From HGM11501 sp045123995 (GTDB lineage Bacteria > Bacillota > Clostridia > CAKSNL01 > HGM11501): 64,000 nucleotides of DNA. The DNA is taken from positions 248,001 to 312,000 of the forward strand of contig JBGVKY010000026.1 of the NCBI GenBank assembly GCA_045123995.1, given 5' to 3'. Made by a program: the position numbers and the translations under genes. Under the pieces are notes generated by a model. That model was not told the DNA's origin, searched no databases, and saw only the letters and a list, made by a program, of their open reading frames with translations. Numbering within the stretch: the first letter of the stretch is position 1; each line of letters starts with the position of its first letter. Below are positions 8,273 to 16,184 of this stretch, piece by piece.

Positions 8273-9076
8273 GTGATCAAAATCGAAAAAACCTTAAGTG
8301 TGGACTCGTTCTTTTCCGGGTTTGAGGCAACGTATAACAGTAAATTTATTCTTCCGGGCGAACGCAATAATTACTGGGAATTTTTATATGTATCTGACGG
8401 CTTTTTGGAGGTTTTCTCGGGAGATAAAACCTTTGAACTTTCTTCGGGAAAGCTCATATTTTTTCCCCCTTTAGCCTTCCACAGCATAAGATCCGCCAAG
8501 GGTTCATGCCCTCACGTCATCGTAATGACCTTTTCTTTATCCCAGGAGGAATTCCCCGCTCTAACAGATGGCTTTTTCAATATATCTTCTAAGGAAAAGG
8601 AAATTATATTAAGGGGACTTTCCGCCTATGAAGAGGGCGTCCGCTATGCCTTCCCCATTAAAAACCAGATAGCTGCACTGAAAATAGAAGAGCTAATTTT
8701 AACCCTTCTTGAAAATCAAATACCTCATACGGAGGAAATAAACCGTGTAGGAACTGCTAATTATAAGACGATACTCAAGGTTATTTCCGCCAATATAGAA
8801 GAAAAACTCACTATGGAGGAAATAGCCAAAAAATGCGGTCTTTCGGTATCCAATTTGAAAAAGACCTTTTATAAGTATGCCGGTGTCAGCATAATGAAAT
8901 ATTATAATACACAGAGAATGAAAAAAGCTATAGAGCTTATGAGCGATGGAAAGAACATGAATGAAATAAGCGAGCTATTAAATTTTTCAAGCCAGCATTA
9001 TTTCACTACCGCTTTTAAAAACGAATACGGTATATCTCCCCTCTCATACAAAAAACAAATACTTAAAAAGGATTAA
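8273..9076 (+). CDS. AraC-family transcriptional regulator
   Basis: A 267-residue regulator with an N-terminal cupin-like sensing domain (GKLIFFPPLAFHSIRSA is a typical cupin strand pair) and a C-terminal double helix-turn-helix of the AraC type (about residues 165-262), including LTMEEIAKKCGLSVSNLKKTF and the signature ending SQHYFTTAFKNEYGISPLSYKK. I choose GTG 8273 because GAAGGAG ends 9 bases before it; an ATG at 8264 directly touches that site. The neighbouring oxidoreductase is divergently transcribed, so a sugar-responsive switch for that gene is likely. A bidirectional terminator follows. Confidence 0.88.
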   Translation: MIKIEKTLSVDSFFSGFEATYNSKFILPGERNNYWEFLYVSDGFLEVFSGDKTFELSSGKLIFFPPLAFHSIRSAKGSCPHVIVMTFSLSQEEFPALTDGFFNISSKEKEIILRGLSAYEEGVRYAFPIKNQIAALKIEELILTLLENQIPHTEEINRVGTANYKTILKVISANIEEKLTMEEIAKKCGLSVSNLKKTFYKYAGVSIMKYYNTQRMKKAIELMSDGKNMNEISELLNFSSQHYFTTAFKNEYGISPLSYKKQILKKD

Positions 9077-9104
9077 AAAACCCTTGCTCCGCAAGGGTTT
9101 TTTT
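9077..9104. terminator. Bidirectional terminator between the regulator and the ECF operon
   Basis: AAAACCCTTGC and GCAAGGGTTTT pair around a TCC loop with T-runs on both strands. It closes the plus-strand regulator and the minus-strand cobalamin operon. Confidence 0.9.
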
Positions 9105-11568
9105 AATCTAAAAGTCCGTATTTCATTTTTACTCTGTCTATCTTTTCAATCATGCTTCCTGATATAAACCAGAGGAAAAACCCCGTGGATATGCCATGCA
9201 CCAGGTCAAAGCTGATTCCCGCCGCGTAGGATGCCAAAAGCATATTTACTGTAATTTTATCCTGCCACATAATAACAGATGCAGGATTCATTATCCCCCC
9301 ATATACCAAAATTGCCACTGTAAATCCGAAAATACCCAAAGAGATTTTCGTCTTTTTAAGGATTTCCAAATCAAAGATAACCCCTGATAAAAATCCGGTT
9401 ACCCCGAGGGCGAACATCTGCCACACGGTCCAGGGTCCCTGCCCGAAGAAAAAGTTTGATACAAAACCTGTTACTGCTCCCACCAAAAATCCGGTTTCTC
9501 CACCAAAGGATACTCCCGCTATTATGACAATAGCCAAAACCGGTTTAAATTGAGGTAGCATGAAAAAAGCTTCTCTTCCCACTACAGCCAGGGCACACAA
9601 AACACTTATTATAACAAGTTCCCTGGCTCTCGGTTTTCTCCCCTCAAATACCAACATAAACGGAATGAATGTTTCAAGCATTATTAAAAGACTTATAAAA
9701 TAATACTTTCTGTCATGAAAAAGTTGTGTTCCCAAAAATATTGTAAGGGGCATAATAAAAAGTATCAAAAACCCTGCCAGAACAGTTCTTTTACTGATTT
9801 TTCTTTTTTCTTTCTTTCTGCCTTTTGGAATATCGTTTTCTTCTATTGACCTGTCTTCCTTTTTTTCTTTATCTTCGGGATATTTAATTTCTTCTTTTTC
9901 GAGAATTTTACCTCCCAATGCTAAAATTACATCCTCCGGTAAAACAGCTTCAGGCAGTATACTTCTTGCCATGCGGTTAGCCTCTGTAGTATAAAAGCTT
10001 TTACACTTAAAAAATTCCCGTCTTTTTTCCAAAGACACTATATTTCCGTTAAAGAAAAGACCGCACCTTTGTGCAAAAGCCGCACAGAATTCCACGTCAT
10101 GAGATACCAGAACAATGGATTTTCCCTTTTCTTTAAGTAACTTTAATATATTACCGAAAATTTCTTTAAAATGTGCATCCATACCTTTGGTGGGTTCGTC
10201 AAGGAGTAAAATTTCGCTATCTCTTAAAAGCATCATGGCAAGGGCTGCCCTTTGCACTTCTCCACCTGACAAATCATAGGGATGGTGATTTAACAATCCT
10301 TCAATTTTGCATAACGAAGATATATTTTTAATTCTTTCTTCTTTTTCTTCTTCCGTTAGGCTGGTTTTCGAAAGAATATCCCAAAAATCAAGGTACAGAG
10401 CTTTTTTTGTAAATACACTTTTGGGATTCTGGGGAAGCATTCCGATAATTCCGTCATTTAATAAAGATGTATCCGATACCTTTTTTCCTTTTACCAAAAC
10501 CTCTCCTCTGTAAGGCTTTAAAAGACCTGAAATCAATGAAAGTGCCGTGGTTTTTCCTGTTCCGTTTCCGCCTAAAATGGCGAAAATTTCACCTTTCATT
10601 ATTTTTAACTCAAGACCTTTTACTACATCGGGAGCTTCTTTATCATACCTATAATATACTTCCTTGGTTTCTATAATATTTTCGCTCTTATTTTCGTTTT
10701 TATAAGGTTCATAGGTTATTTCTCTGTTTATATTTTTATCTTCCGAATACTTTAAAAGCCACTCTCTTCCCTCCTTAACCGTCAAAGGACATTCAAAGGG
10801 GTTTTCTACTGCCTGATGAATCTTAACAGGCGTTGGCAGAGCAAGACTCATGGGATGATTTTTCGCCCTTAGTAACTCTCCTACTTTTCCGGGTCTTTCA
10901 TCTATAATTATTTCCCCTTCGTCCATAACCAAAATTCTGTCAGCAAGAGAAAATGCCTCAGATAAGCGATGTTCCGACAAAATAACCGTTACCGAAAGTT
11001 CTTTATTTATCTTCTCTATGGCTTTTAAAAATTCGCTTGCAGAAATGGGATCAAGCTGGCTTGTGGGTTCGTCCAGCAGGAGTACTGATGGCTGCATCAC
11101 CATTACGGATGCCAGGTTTAAAATCTGTTTTTGTCCTCCCGAAAGCTCATCAGTATTTTTATAAAACCACTTTTCTATTCCGAAAAACGATGCCATTTCC
11201 GCAACCTTAGCCCTGATTTTCGTATTGTCTTCTCCCAGACTTTCAAGGCCGAAGGCCATTTCGTGCCAAACCTTATCTGTGACTATCTGATTGTCCGCAT
11301 CCTGCATTACAAAACCGATTTTTCCTGCTTCTTCTCTTAAGTCCAGGGTATTTAATTCTTTCCCGTTAAAATATATTTTTCCCGAAGTTTCCCCAAAAGG
11401 AGCAATTGAATTTTTAAGCATCCTCAAAAGAGTGGTTTTCCCCGAACCTGATCTTCCCATGAGGGTTATAAATTCACCCTCTTTTACGGATAAATTTATA
11501 GAGGAAAGAGCTTTATTTTTCCTTTCAGGATATGTAAAGTTCAGATTTTCGACCTTAATAATTTCCAT
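9103..11568 (-). CDS. Fused ECF transporter: two ATPase domains plus S component
   Basis: One 821-residue protein combines three parts of an energy-coupling-factor importer. ABC domain 1 spans about 1-235 with Walker A GRSGSGKT (38-45) and signature LSGGQ (142-146). ABC domain 2 spans about 295-520 with GGNGTGKT (333-340) and LSGGE (433-437). After a lysine/glutamate-rich linker (555-592) comes a membrane domain with about six helices (592-805) whose GPWTVWQMF region looks like an ECF S component. The S component should bind the vitamin and the ATPases should drive it through EcfT. Cobalamin as substrate is inferred from the upstream B12 riboswitch; resemblance to CbrT is possible but unproven. 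The gene overlaps ecfT by 28 bases and has AAAGGAGG before its ATG. Confidence 0.88.
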   Translation of the reverse strand: MEIIKVENLNFTYPERKNKALSSINLSVKEGEFITLMGRSGSGKTTLLRMLKNSIAPFGETSGKIYFNGKELNTLDLREEAGKIGFVMQDADNQIVTDKVWHEMAFGLESLGEDNTKIRAKVAEMASFFGIEKWFYKNTDELSGGQKQILNLASVMVMQPSVLLLDEPTSQLDPISASEFLKAIEKINKELSVTVILSEHRLSEAFSLADRILVMDEGEIIIDERPGKVGELLRAKNHPMSLALPTPVKIHQAVENPFECPLTVKEGREWLLKYSEDKNINREITYEPYKNENKSENIIETKEVYYRYDKEAPDVVKGLELKIMKGEIFAILGGNGTGKTTALSLISGLLKPYRGEVLVKGKKVSDTSLLNDGIIGMLPQNPKSVFTKKALYLDFWDILSKTSLTEEEKEERIKNISSLCKIEGLLNHHPYDLSGGEVQRAALAMMLLRDSEILLLDEPTKGMDAHFKEIFGNILKLLKEKGKSIVLVSHDVEFCAAFAQRCGLFFNGNIVSLEKRREFFKCKSFYTTEANRMARSILPEAVLPEDVILALGGKILEKEEIKYPEDKEKKEDRSIEENDIPKGRKKEKRKISKRTVLAGFLILFIMPLTIFLGTQLFHDRKYYFISLLIMLETFIPFMLVFEGRKPRARELVIISVLCALAVVGREAFFMLPQFKPVLAIVIIAGVSFGGETGFLVGAVTGFVSNFFFGQGPWTVWQMFALGVTGFLSGVIFDLEILKKTKISLGIFGFTVAILVYGGIMNPASVIMWQDKITVNMLLASYAAGISFDLVHGISTGFFLWFISGSMIEKIDRVKMKYGLLD

Positions 11569-12428
11569 TTTCTCGCCTCCTTTAGTTCAATAATCAAAGG
11601 GAATGTGCAAATAAGAAAATATGCCAAAAACAGACTTATACTGAAAGGAGAAATTTCTGTTCCTTTAATTTCGGGGAAATATGAAAATTCCAAACCGCCT
11701 GAAATCCCACCGAAAACAACATAAACACCCAAGGCAAAAATAATTATAAGAGCCTTTAAATCTCTTTTATCGAAGGTATAAATTGAAAAAGCTGTTCGTC
11801 CCGAAAGACCGTAGCCTCTGGCTTTCATACTGTCAGATGTATCTATTGCATTTTCAAGCGCCCAGCTTATCATTATCCCTAAAATTAAAATTCCGTTTTT
11901 AGCCCTTTTTAATATGTTTCCCCGGCTTATATCTCTTCCCATGCACTTTTGGGCGTTTACCGTTACTTTAAGCTGTGATAAAAACCTCGGCACAAAACGG
12001 AGAGTCATTGAAAGCACCAGTGACAAAGCCGGAATCACTTTCCCGAAAAGATATATGAATTTGTCACTTGTCATAATGTGGTTGTAACAGGAAAACCAAA
12101 GGATTACGCTGACTAACATAACCGAGGCAAAAAGCCCGTAAATAATCGATTCTGCCGTCAGGGGATTTCCTGTAGGAAGATAGGTTATAACCGTAAGCCC
12201 TCTGTGATTAAAGGCAGGATTTATGACGGCAGTAAAGAGCATCATAGGAATTAAATATATTATTTTTTTCTTAGCTTCTTCCTTCCCCTTAATTACTGCC
12301 GAATATGTAAAGCTCGAGAAAAGGGATATAAAAAGACATACCGGGTGCATAAAAATGCATGAAAACCCGATTACAAAAAGAAAGTATAAAAAATTCACAA
12401 TAGGGTGATATTTCTTAAATTCGTTCAT
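11541..12428 (-). CDS. ecfT: ECF transporter transmembrane subunit EcfT
   Basis: EcfT is the membrane scaffold that couples the ATPases to the S component. The 295-residue protein has about six membrane helices and the cytoplasmic coupling region with SMKARGYGL, matching the Ala-Arg-Gly motif that docks into the ATPase groove. The start ATG has AAAGGAG and AAGGGA upstream. A separate promoter at 12464-12492 lies in the 86-base gap after the DUF4430 lipoprotein gene, so ecfT and the fused ATPase/S gene may be expressed even when the riboswitch is off. Substrate is inferred as cobalamin from the operon. Confidence 0.88.
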   Translation of the reverse strand: MNEFKKYHPIVNFLYFLFVIGFSCIFMHPVCLFISLFSSFTYSAVIKGKEEAKKKIIYLIPMMLFTAVINPAFNHRGLTVITYLPTGNPLTAESIIYGLFASVMLVSVILWFSCYNHIMTSDKFIYLFGKVIPALSLVLSMTLRFVPRFLSQLKVTVNAQKCMGRDISRGNILKRAKNGILILGIMISWALENAIDTSDSMKARGYGLSGRTAFSIYTFDKRDLKALIIIFALGVYVVFGGISGGLEFSYFPEIKGTEISPFSISLFLAYFLICTFPLIIELKEARKWKLLRSKI

Positions 12429-12463
12429 ATATCCCTTCTCTCCTTTCTTGACATTTATTTATT

Positions 12464-12492
12464 ATTATAACATATCTTCCTTAAAAACACAA
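12464..12492 (-). promoter_or_regulatory. Internal promoter for ecfT
   Basis: Minus-strand TTGTGT (12492-12487) and TATAAT (12469-12464) with a 17-base spacer and TGT before the -10. It lies about 36 bases upstream of the ecfT start. Confidence 0.6.
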
Positions 12493-12503
12493 GTAGACGA
12501 CTA

Positions 12504-12519
12504 TATAAGTATACTTATA
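12504..12519. repeat. Perfect 16-base palindrome at the 3' end of the lipoprotein gene
   Basis: TATAAGTATACTTATA reads identically on both strands. It overlaps the stop codon of the DUF4430 lipoprotein gene and sits just upstream of the predicted ecfT promoter, so it could be a repressor site. It lacks a loop and a T-run and is unlikely to be a terminator. Confidence 0.5.
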
Positions 12520-13180
12520 AACTGCATCTGTATATAAACTCAATTTCGTCGCCCTTTTGCACCATATACTCAGAGCAACCGTACATAAGCATTTCGCCGT
12601 TAACTGTATACGTCCACCCCGAGGTGCTTCCGCAGTCAAACTCATAGAGATTGCCAATACCTTCAATATATACAGAATTATACATGGGGCTTTTGACAAA
12701 TTCCATATGTATACCGCTATTTTTCATTTCGCGGTGCAAAACGTCAAAAACATTCTCTCCGTCAGAAAAAGTCACGGCGGTTTTCGGGAAAATAAATCCG
12801 CTTTCAGGTAAAATTGCTTCTTTTCCCTCTTTAAGCCTATCCAGATGCGAAAATACATCATCACAACGCACTGTCAGGGTGCAAATATATTCACCAGCCT
12901 CAACCTTTGTTTCCGGAGCTTCTTCGGTTATAAGTACTTCGGCTGAAGCTTCTTCAGTTATTGATACAGATATTTCCCCATTTTTTTCTTTCTTTGGAAT
13001 TATTTCTGTGTCCTCTGATGTCACTTCCGTAAAAGTGTCCGGCTCATAAGATTCTACAATTTGCGAGGTTGGTGAAATATTTATAGTTTCACCCTGCTCT
13101 CTAACCTTTACCGAAGAGCAGGAACTTACAAGGAGCAACAAAATTAATAAGGGTAAAACATGTATTCGTTGTCTTTTCAT
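12515..13180 (-). CDS. DUF4430 (transcobalamin C-domain-like) lipoprotein
   Basis: A 221-residue secreted lipoprotein. The signal peptide ends in lipobox VSSC with the lipidated Cys at 21. A Thr/Glu-rich linker (about 30-96) is followed by one DUF4430 domain (98-219) with NVFDVLHREM, the YNSVYIEGI strand, CGSTSGWTYTVNG and a terminal GDEIEFIYR strand. Five cysteines (100, 106, 183, 202, 219) in the domain could form disulfides. DUF4430 is the fold of the C-terminal beta domain of intrinsic factor and transcobalamin. Its ATG overlaps the stop of the SLH gene (ATGA), and the operon is under a B12 riboswitch, so I infer a membrane-proximal cobalamin-binding role that hands the ligand to the ECF importer. 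Binding itself is unproven. Confidence 0.85.
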   Translation of the reverse strand: MKRQRIHVLPLLILLLLVSSCSSVKVREQGETINISPTSQIVESYEPDTFTEVTSEDTEIIPKKEKNGEISVSITEEASAEVLITEEAPETKVEAGEYICTLTVRCDDVFSHLDRLKEGKEAILPESGFIFPKTAVTFSDGENVFDVLHREMKNSGIHMEFVKSPMYNSVYIEGIGNLYEFDCGSTSGWTYTVNGEMLMYGCSEYMVQKGDEIEFIYRCSL

Positions 13181-15699
13181 TTATTCACCACTTCTGCAAA
13201 CCGCATCAGCATGGTTGCCACCTCTGCTCTGGTTGCTTTTTCTCCCGGACAGAGCATATTGTTATCATTTCCGCCCAAAATTCCGGCATAAACAGCGTAG
13301 CTCACCGCTTCTTTTGCATACTCAGACACACTGTCTTTATCTTTGAATGATATTTCTCCTGTTGTTTCCACTTCAATTCCCAGAAGCTTTGCGTAACGAT
13401 ACAAGGTAACTGCAATCTGCTCTCTTGTAATCTCCGAATTCGGAGCAAACTCATTTTCTGCAATTCCCATCACAACACCTTTGTCTGTCGCCCAGGCAAC
13501 TCCGTCAGCATACCAAGCGTTTTTTTCTACATCGCCAAAAGAAATGTCTTCTGCTTTTGTTTCAGGTTTATCCAACCTGTAAAGCACAGTAACTATCATA
13601 GCTCTTGTCATAGTACCTTCAGGCTCAAACCCTCGGTCAGTGCCGCCGAACAAGCCTTTTTCATACACATATTCCACTGCCGGGATATACCACGCCTCGG
13701 GCTTGACATCCGTAAATATGTTTAAGATATTTACAGTTTTCTCTGTTTCGGGAGCTTTTTCCGGTTCAGGATTTTTCTCCTGTTCTACAGCCGTCTCTGT
13801 TTCGGGAGTTTTTACAGGCTCTGTAACTTCCTCTTTTTCAGGTTCCGTGGAAATAAATCCTCCTCCGCCTGAACCGCCCTGAGGCTTGCGTTTCAATGAT
13901 ATTTTAATTTTTAAGGGCTTATGATTTTCCGCATCTTCCGCACTTATGGTAAAGCTGCCTTCCATTTTCTTATATTCGGAGGCGGTAACCTCGTAAGTAT
14001 ACTCACCTTCAGAAAGGTCAAAAATCCGCTCGCTTGTTTTTCCTTCTCCTTCTATAGATATTTTAGCCCTGGAGGGTGAAACGTCAAATATAACCGGACA
14101 ATACTCTATTACCGAAAGATTTGCTTCTTCCAAAGAATAATCCGAAAAGTCATACATCCTCTTCTCTTCTCCCATAAGAAGCCACGCTAGAAGTCCGCGA
14201 AAGCCCTGCTCTGTAGCAAAAGCGTTAGGAAAACCGTTAAATTCCTCATTCGCAACAGAAATAAGCCCGTCAATCAGACTTTTTCCCCCGCAAATTACCT
14301 CTGCTGAATCTACCCCTGCTGCGGACATGGCGCAAATTGCAAGTCCCGTAGAGGCAGATTCATAGCCGGGAAAACCGTCAATAAGACCGTCTTCCCTCTG
14401 TTCTCTTTTTAAGATTTCCACAGATTCTTCCATAGCAGTTCTCACTTCTTCTTTTCCCTCTGCGTAGGGCATTAACGCCAGAATCATCGGCGTTAATGCA
14501 TCGGTACCGTCCTGAAGACTCTGCCAAGCGTCTTTACTCTCCAGTGCTTTAGTAATCAACATTTCCGCTTTTTCAGGTTCCGTATTGGAAAGAGCAATGA
14601 TAACGTAAGGTAAAGTGTAAATATTCAAAACTGCCTCATCGCCGCTTTCTACTAAATACGATAATTTTTCCACAAGGTCGATATGTTCATACGACGCTGT
14701 AAAAATCCGTCGTGCATCAAATCCCAATGCCCTAAAGCCAAGAATGGCCTTCGCCAGATCCCCTGGGATTTCTGCCTCTTTAGCAAATTCTACCATAAGC
14801 TCTAAGGCTTCTTCGCGTTTTTCTTCGCTAAGACAGTTTTCACTTTCGGGGAAAAGTTCCTCATAAATCGCCATATCAGCCAAAATCCAGGGAAGATTGC
14901 CTCCTGCCTGAGCAAAATCACTTCCAGCATACATTCCGGCAATATTATGTATCAGTTTAAGCTCCGGCTCTATGACCTTAACAAGGCACACCGGTGCTGT
15001 AATGGCAGGAACAGTTTCTTCTTTAAGTATTTTAGTCTTTTTAGCAGAAACTATATAGCTGCCAGCCTCGGGAAAGCTTATGTTTACCTTTCCGTCCTCG
15101 TCAGTAAGAAGTTCTGTTTCTTCACCATTTATTAGAATAGTTGCCTCTTCGCAAGGAGAATATATTACATTCCACTCCTCGTCGTAGCCATTACTGTAAG
15201 TCAGTAAAAGAGAAATCTCCTGACCTTCCAAAAGTTCTTCTCTTTGAGTGTTAAATCTTGCATATCCTTCTGTATCAGGCCAAAAATTTTTGTAGATGCA
15301 AGCATCAATATAATCTCCGTCAGAAACAGGATGAGTAAGTCCATTTACTGTCTCCGTTCCCGCATTTACCTGATATCCAAACTTTTTGCTGGTATCGCCC
15401 CAAAGCATATCAACGGCAAATCCAAATTCCCCCTCGCTTGAAGCGTATCCCGCTTCCCTGTCAGAGTAATAAATCTGATGCGCTTTTTTTAAAACATCAT
15501 CAAGATTATAGTTCTCCTTTCCCGAAAGTAACACCGGAACATATGCCATAGGCTCTCCATCACTGCTCTCTACAATGTCACCATAACGACTCAAAGAAAA
15601 ATAAACGGTAATAACCTCTTCGTTCCCTATGGCTCCCACCGGTAGTACACAGCACAGCATAACTAATGTCATAACTACAGATAACAATCTTTTTTTCAT
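13177..15699 (-). CDS. SLH-anchored, intrinsic-factor-like surface protein (putative cobalamin capture)
   Basis: An 840-residue secreted protein. Order of parts: signal peptide (1-24); a DUF4430-like beta domain (about 28-136, with YNLDDVLKKAH and HPVSDGDYI); an Ig-like region (155-242); an alpha-helical repeat domain (245-512) with DALTPMILALMPYA and SASTGLAICAMSAAG helices, reminiscent of the alpha/alpha barrel of intrinsic factor; a PEGA/carboxypeptidase-regulatory-like strand domain (538-603); a Gly- then Pro/Glu-rich linker (604-657); and three SLH repeats (660-840) for attachment to pyruvylated wall polymer. I use ATG 15699 with AAGAAGG 7 bases upstream; an upstream extension would run into the riboswitch terminator. 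It is the first gene after a cobalamin riboswitch, which strongly suggests B12 capture at the cell surface. Ligand binding is inference. Confidence 0.86.
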   Translation of the reverse strand: MKKRLLSVVMTLVMLCCVLPVGAIGNEEVITVYFSLSRYGDIVESSDGEPMAYVPVLLSGKENYNLDDVLKKAHQIYYSDREAGYASSEGEFGFAVDMLWGDTSKKFGYQVNAGTETVNGLTHPVSDGDYIDACIYKNFWPDTEGYARFNTQREELLEGQEISLLLTYSNGYDEEWNVIYSPCEEATILINGEETELLTDEDGKVNISFPEAGSYIVSAKKTKILKEETVPAITAPVCLVKVIEPELKLIHNIAGMYAGSDFAQAGGNLPWILADMAIYEELFPESENCLSEEKREEALELMVEFAKEAEIPGDLAKAILGFRALGFDARRIFTASYEHIDLVEKLSYLVESGDEAVLNIYTLPYVIIALSNTEPEKAEMLITKALESKDAWQSLQDGTDALTPMILALMPYAEGKEEVRTAMEESVEILKREQREDGLIDGFPGYESASTGLAICAMSAAGVDSAEVICGGKSLIDGLISVANEEFNGFPNAFATEQGFRGLLAWLLMGEEKRMYDFSDYSLEEANLSVIEYCPVIFDVSPSRAKISIEGEGKTSERIFDLSEGEYTYEVTASEYKKMEGSFTISAEDAENHKPLKIKISLKRKPQGGSGGGGFISTEPEKEEVTEPVKTPETETAVEQEKNPEPEKAPETEKTVNILNIFTDVKPEAWYIPAVEYVYEKGLFGGTDRGFEPEGTMTRAMIVTVLYRLDKPETKAEDISFGDVEKNAWYADGVAWATDKGVVMGIAENEFAPNSEITREQIAVTLYRYAKLLGIEVETTGEISFKDKDSVSEYAKEAVSYAVYAGILGGNDNNMLCPGEKATRAEVATMLMRFAEVVNK

Positions 15700-15730
15700 A
15701 ATCCAACCTTCTTTTTTATTTTTTATATAT

Positions 15731-15773
15731 AAAAAAGCTGCGGCAATTTTCCATACGAAAAATTGCCGCAGCT
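15731..15773 (-). terminator. Riboswitch expression-platform terminator
   Basis: A perfect 15-base stem (15736-15750 with 15759-15773) with an 8-base loop is followed on the minus strand by six T residues. It ends about 30 bases before the SLH gene start, so B12-bound aptamer would be expected to end transcription here. Confidence 0.88.
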
Positions 15774-15884
15774 GTGTTTTCCTGCGACTTATCACAATTT
15801 TCACGGGCACGGACAAAAAAGCCCTGATTATACAGTGCCTCGTAAAAAAACGCCACCCCTATGCATCTGCACCTACGGGATAAC

Positions 15885-16075
15885 ATCAAAGCAGGTCTTG
15901 TGACTTGTGCCATATAGATAAATCCGCATTTTTATGTCCTGCCTTCTCAGTTTCCCAATGACCGGCTTTCACCGACGGACATAAAAACTTCGGCACATAC
16001 ACCGACAGTTCCTCGTCAAGGATTCTCACCTTATTCCCTTTCCACCGACTATACCTTTTCGCAGTATAGCCGACA
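15885..16075 (-). promoter_or_regulatory. Cobalamin (B12) riboswitch
   Basis: Minus-strand reading shows the conserved aptamer blocks in order: AAAGGGAATAAGGTGAGAAT with TCC, GACGAGGAACTGTCGGTG, the GCCGGTCATTGGGAA and CTGAGAAGGCAGGAC blocks, and the 3' B12-box AAGTCACAAGACCTGCTT. Spacing and order fit the Cobalamin riboswitch class; boundaries are approximate. The family normally switches expression off when adenosyl- or aquocobalamin is bound. It is followed by an intrinsic terminator and the SLH/DUF4430/ECF operon, so the operon should be expressed on B12 limitation. The 485-base gap 15700-16184 is fully explained by this element, its promoter and terminators. Confidence 0.93.
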
Positions 16076-16112
16076 CTCTGTGTGAATGTATTAAGTTTTT
16101 ATTTTCAGAGGC

Positions 16113-16141
16113 ATTATATCACAATTTGTAAAATAAATCAA
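16113..16141 (-). promoter_or_regulatory. Promoter of the cobalamin operon
   Basis: Minus-strand TTGATT (16141-16136) and TATAAT (16118-16113), 17-base spacer, TGA before the -10. Transcription would start near 16106, about 30 bases before the aptamer core. Confidence 0.8.
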
Positions 16142-16153
16142 CCTCTTCATAAG

Positions 16154-16182
16154 AAAAAGCAGTGAAAAATTCACTGCTTTTT
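16154..16182. terminator. Terminator after the aromatic operon
   Basis: AAAAAGCAGTGAA (16154-16166) and TTCACTGCTTTTT (16170-16182) form a 13-base stem with an AAA loop and T-runs on both strands. It lies right after the DAHP synthase stop codon and just upstream of the cobalamin promoter. Confidence 0.92.
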
Positions 16183-16184
16183 CA

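Noticed and set aside
15716..15913. 65-codon minus-strand frame and an upstream extension of the SLH protein to 15816
   Set aside because: Both lie in the riboswitch expression platform and cross the perfect terminator stem; the SLH start at 15699 has its own ribosome binding site and signal peptide.
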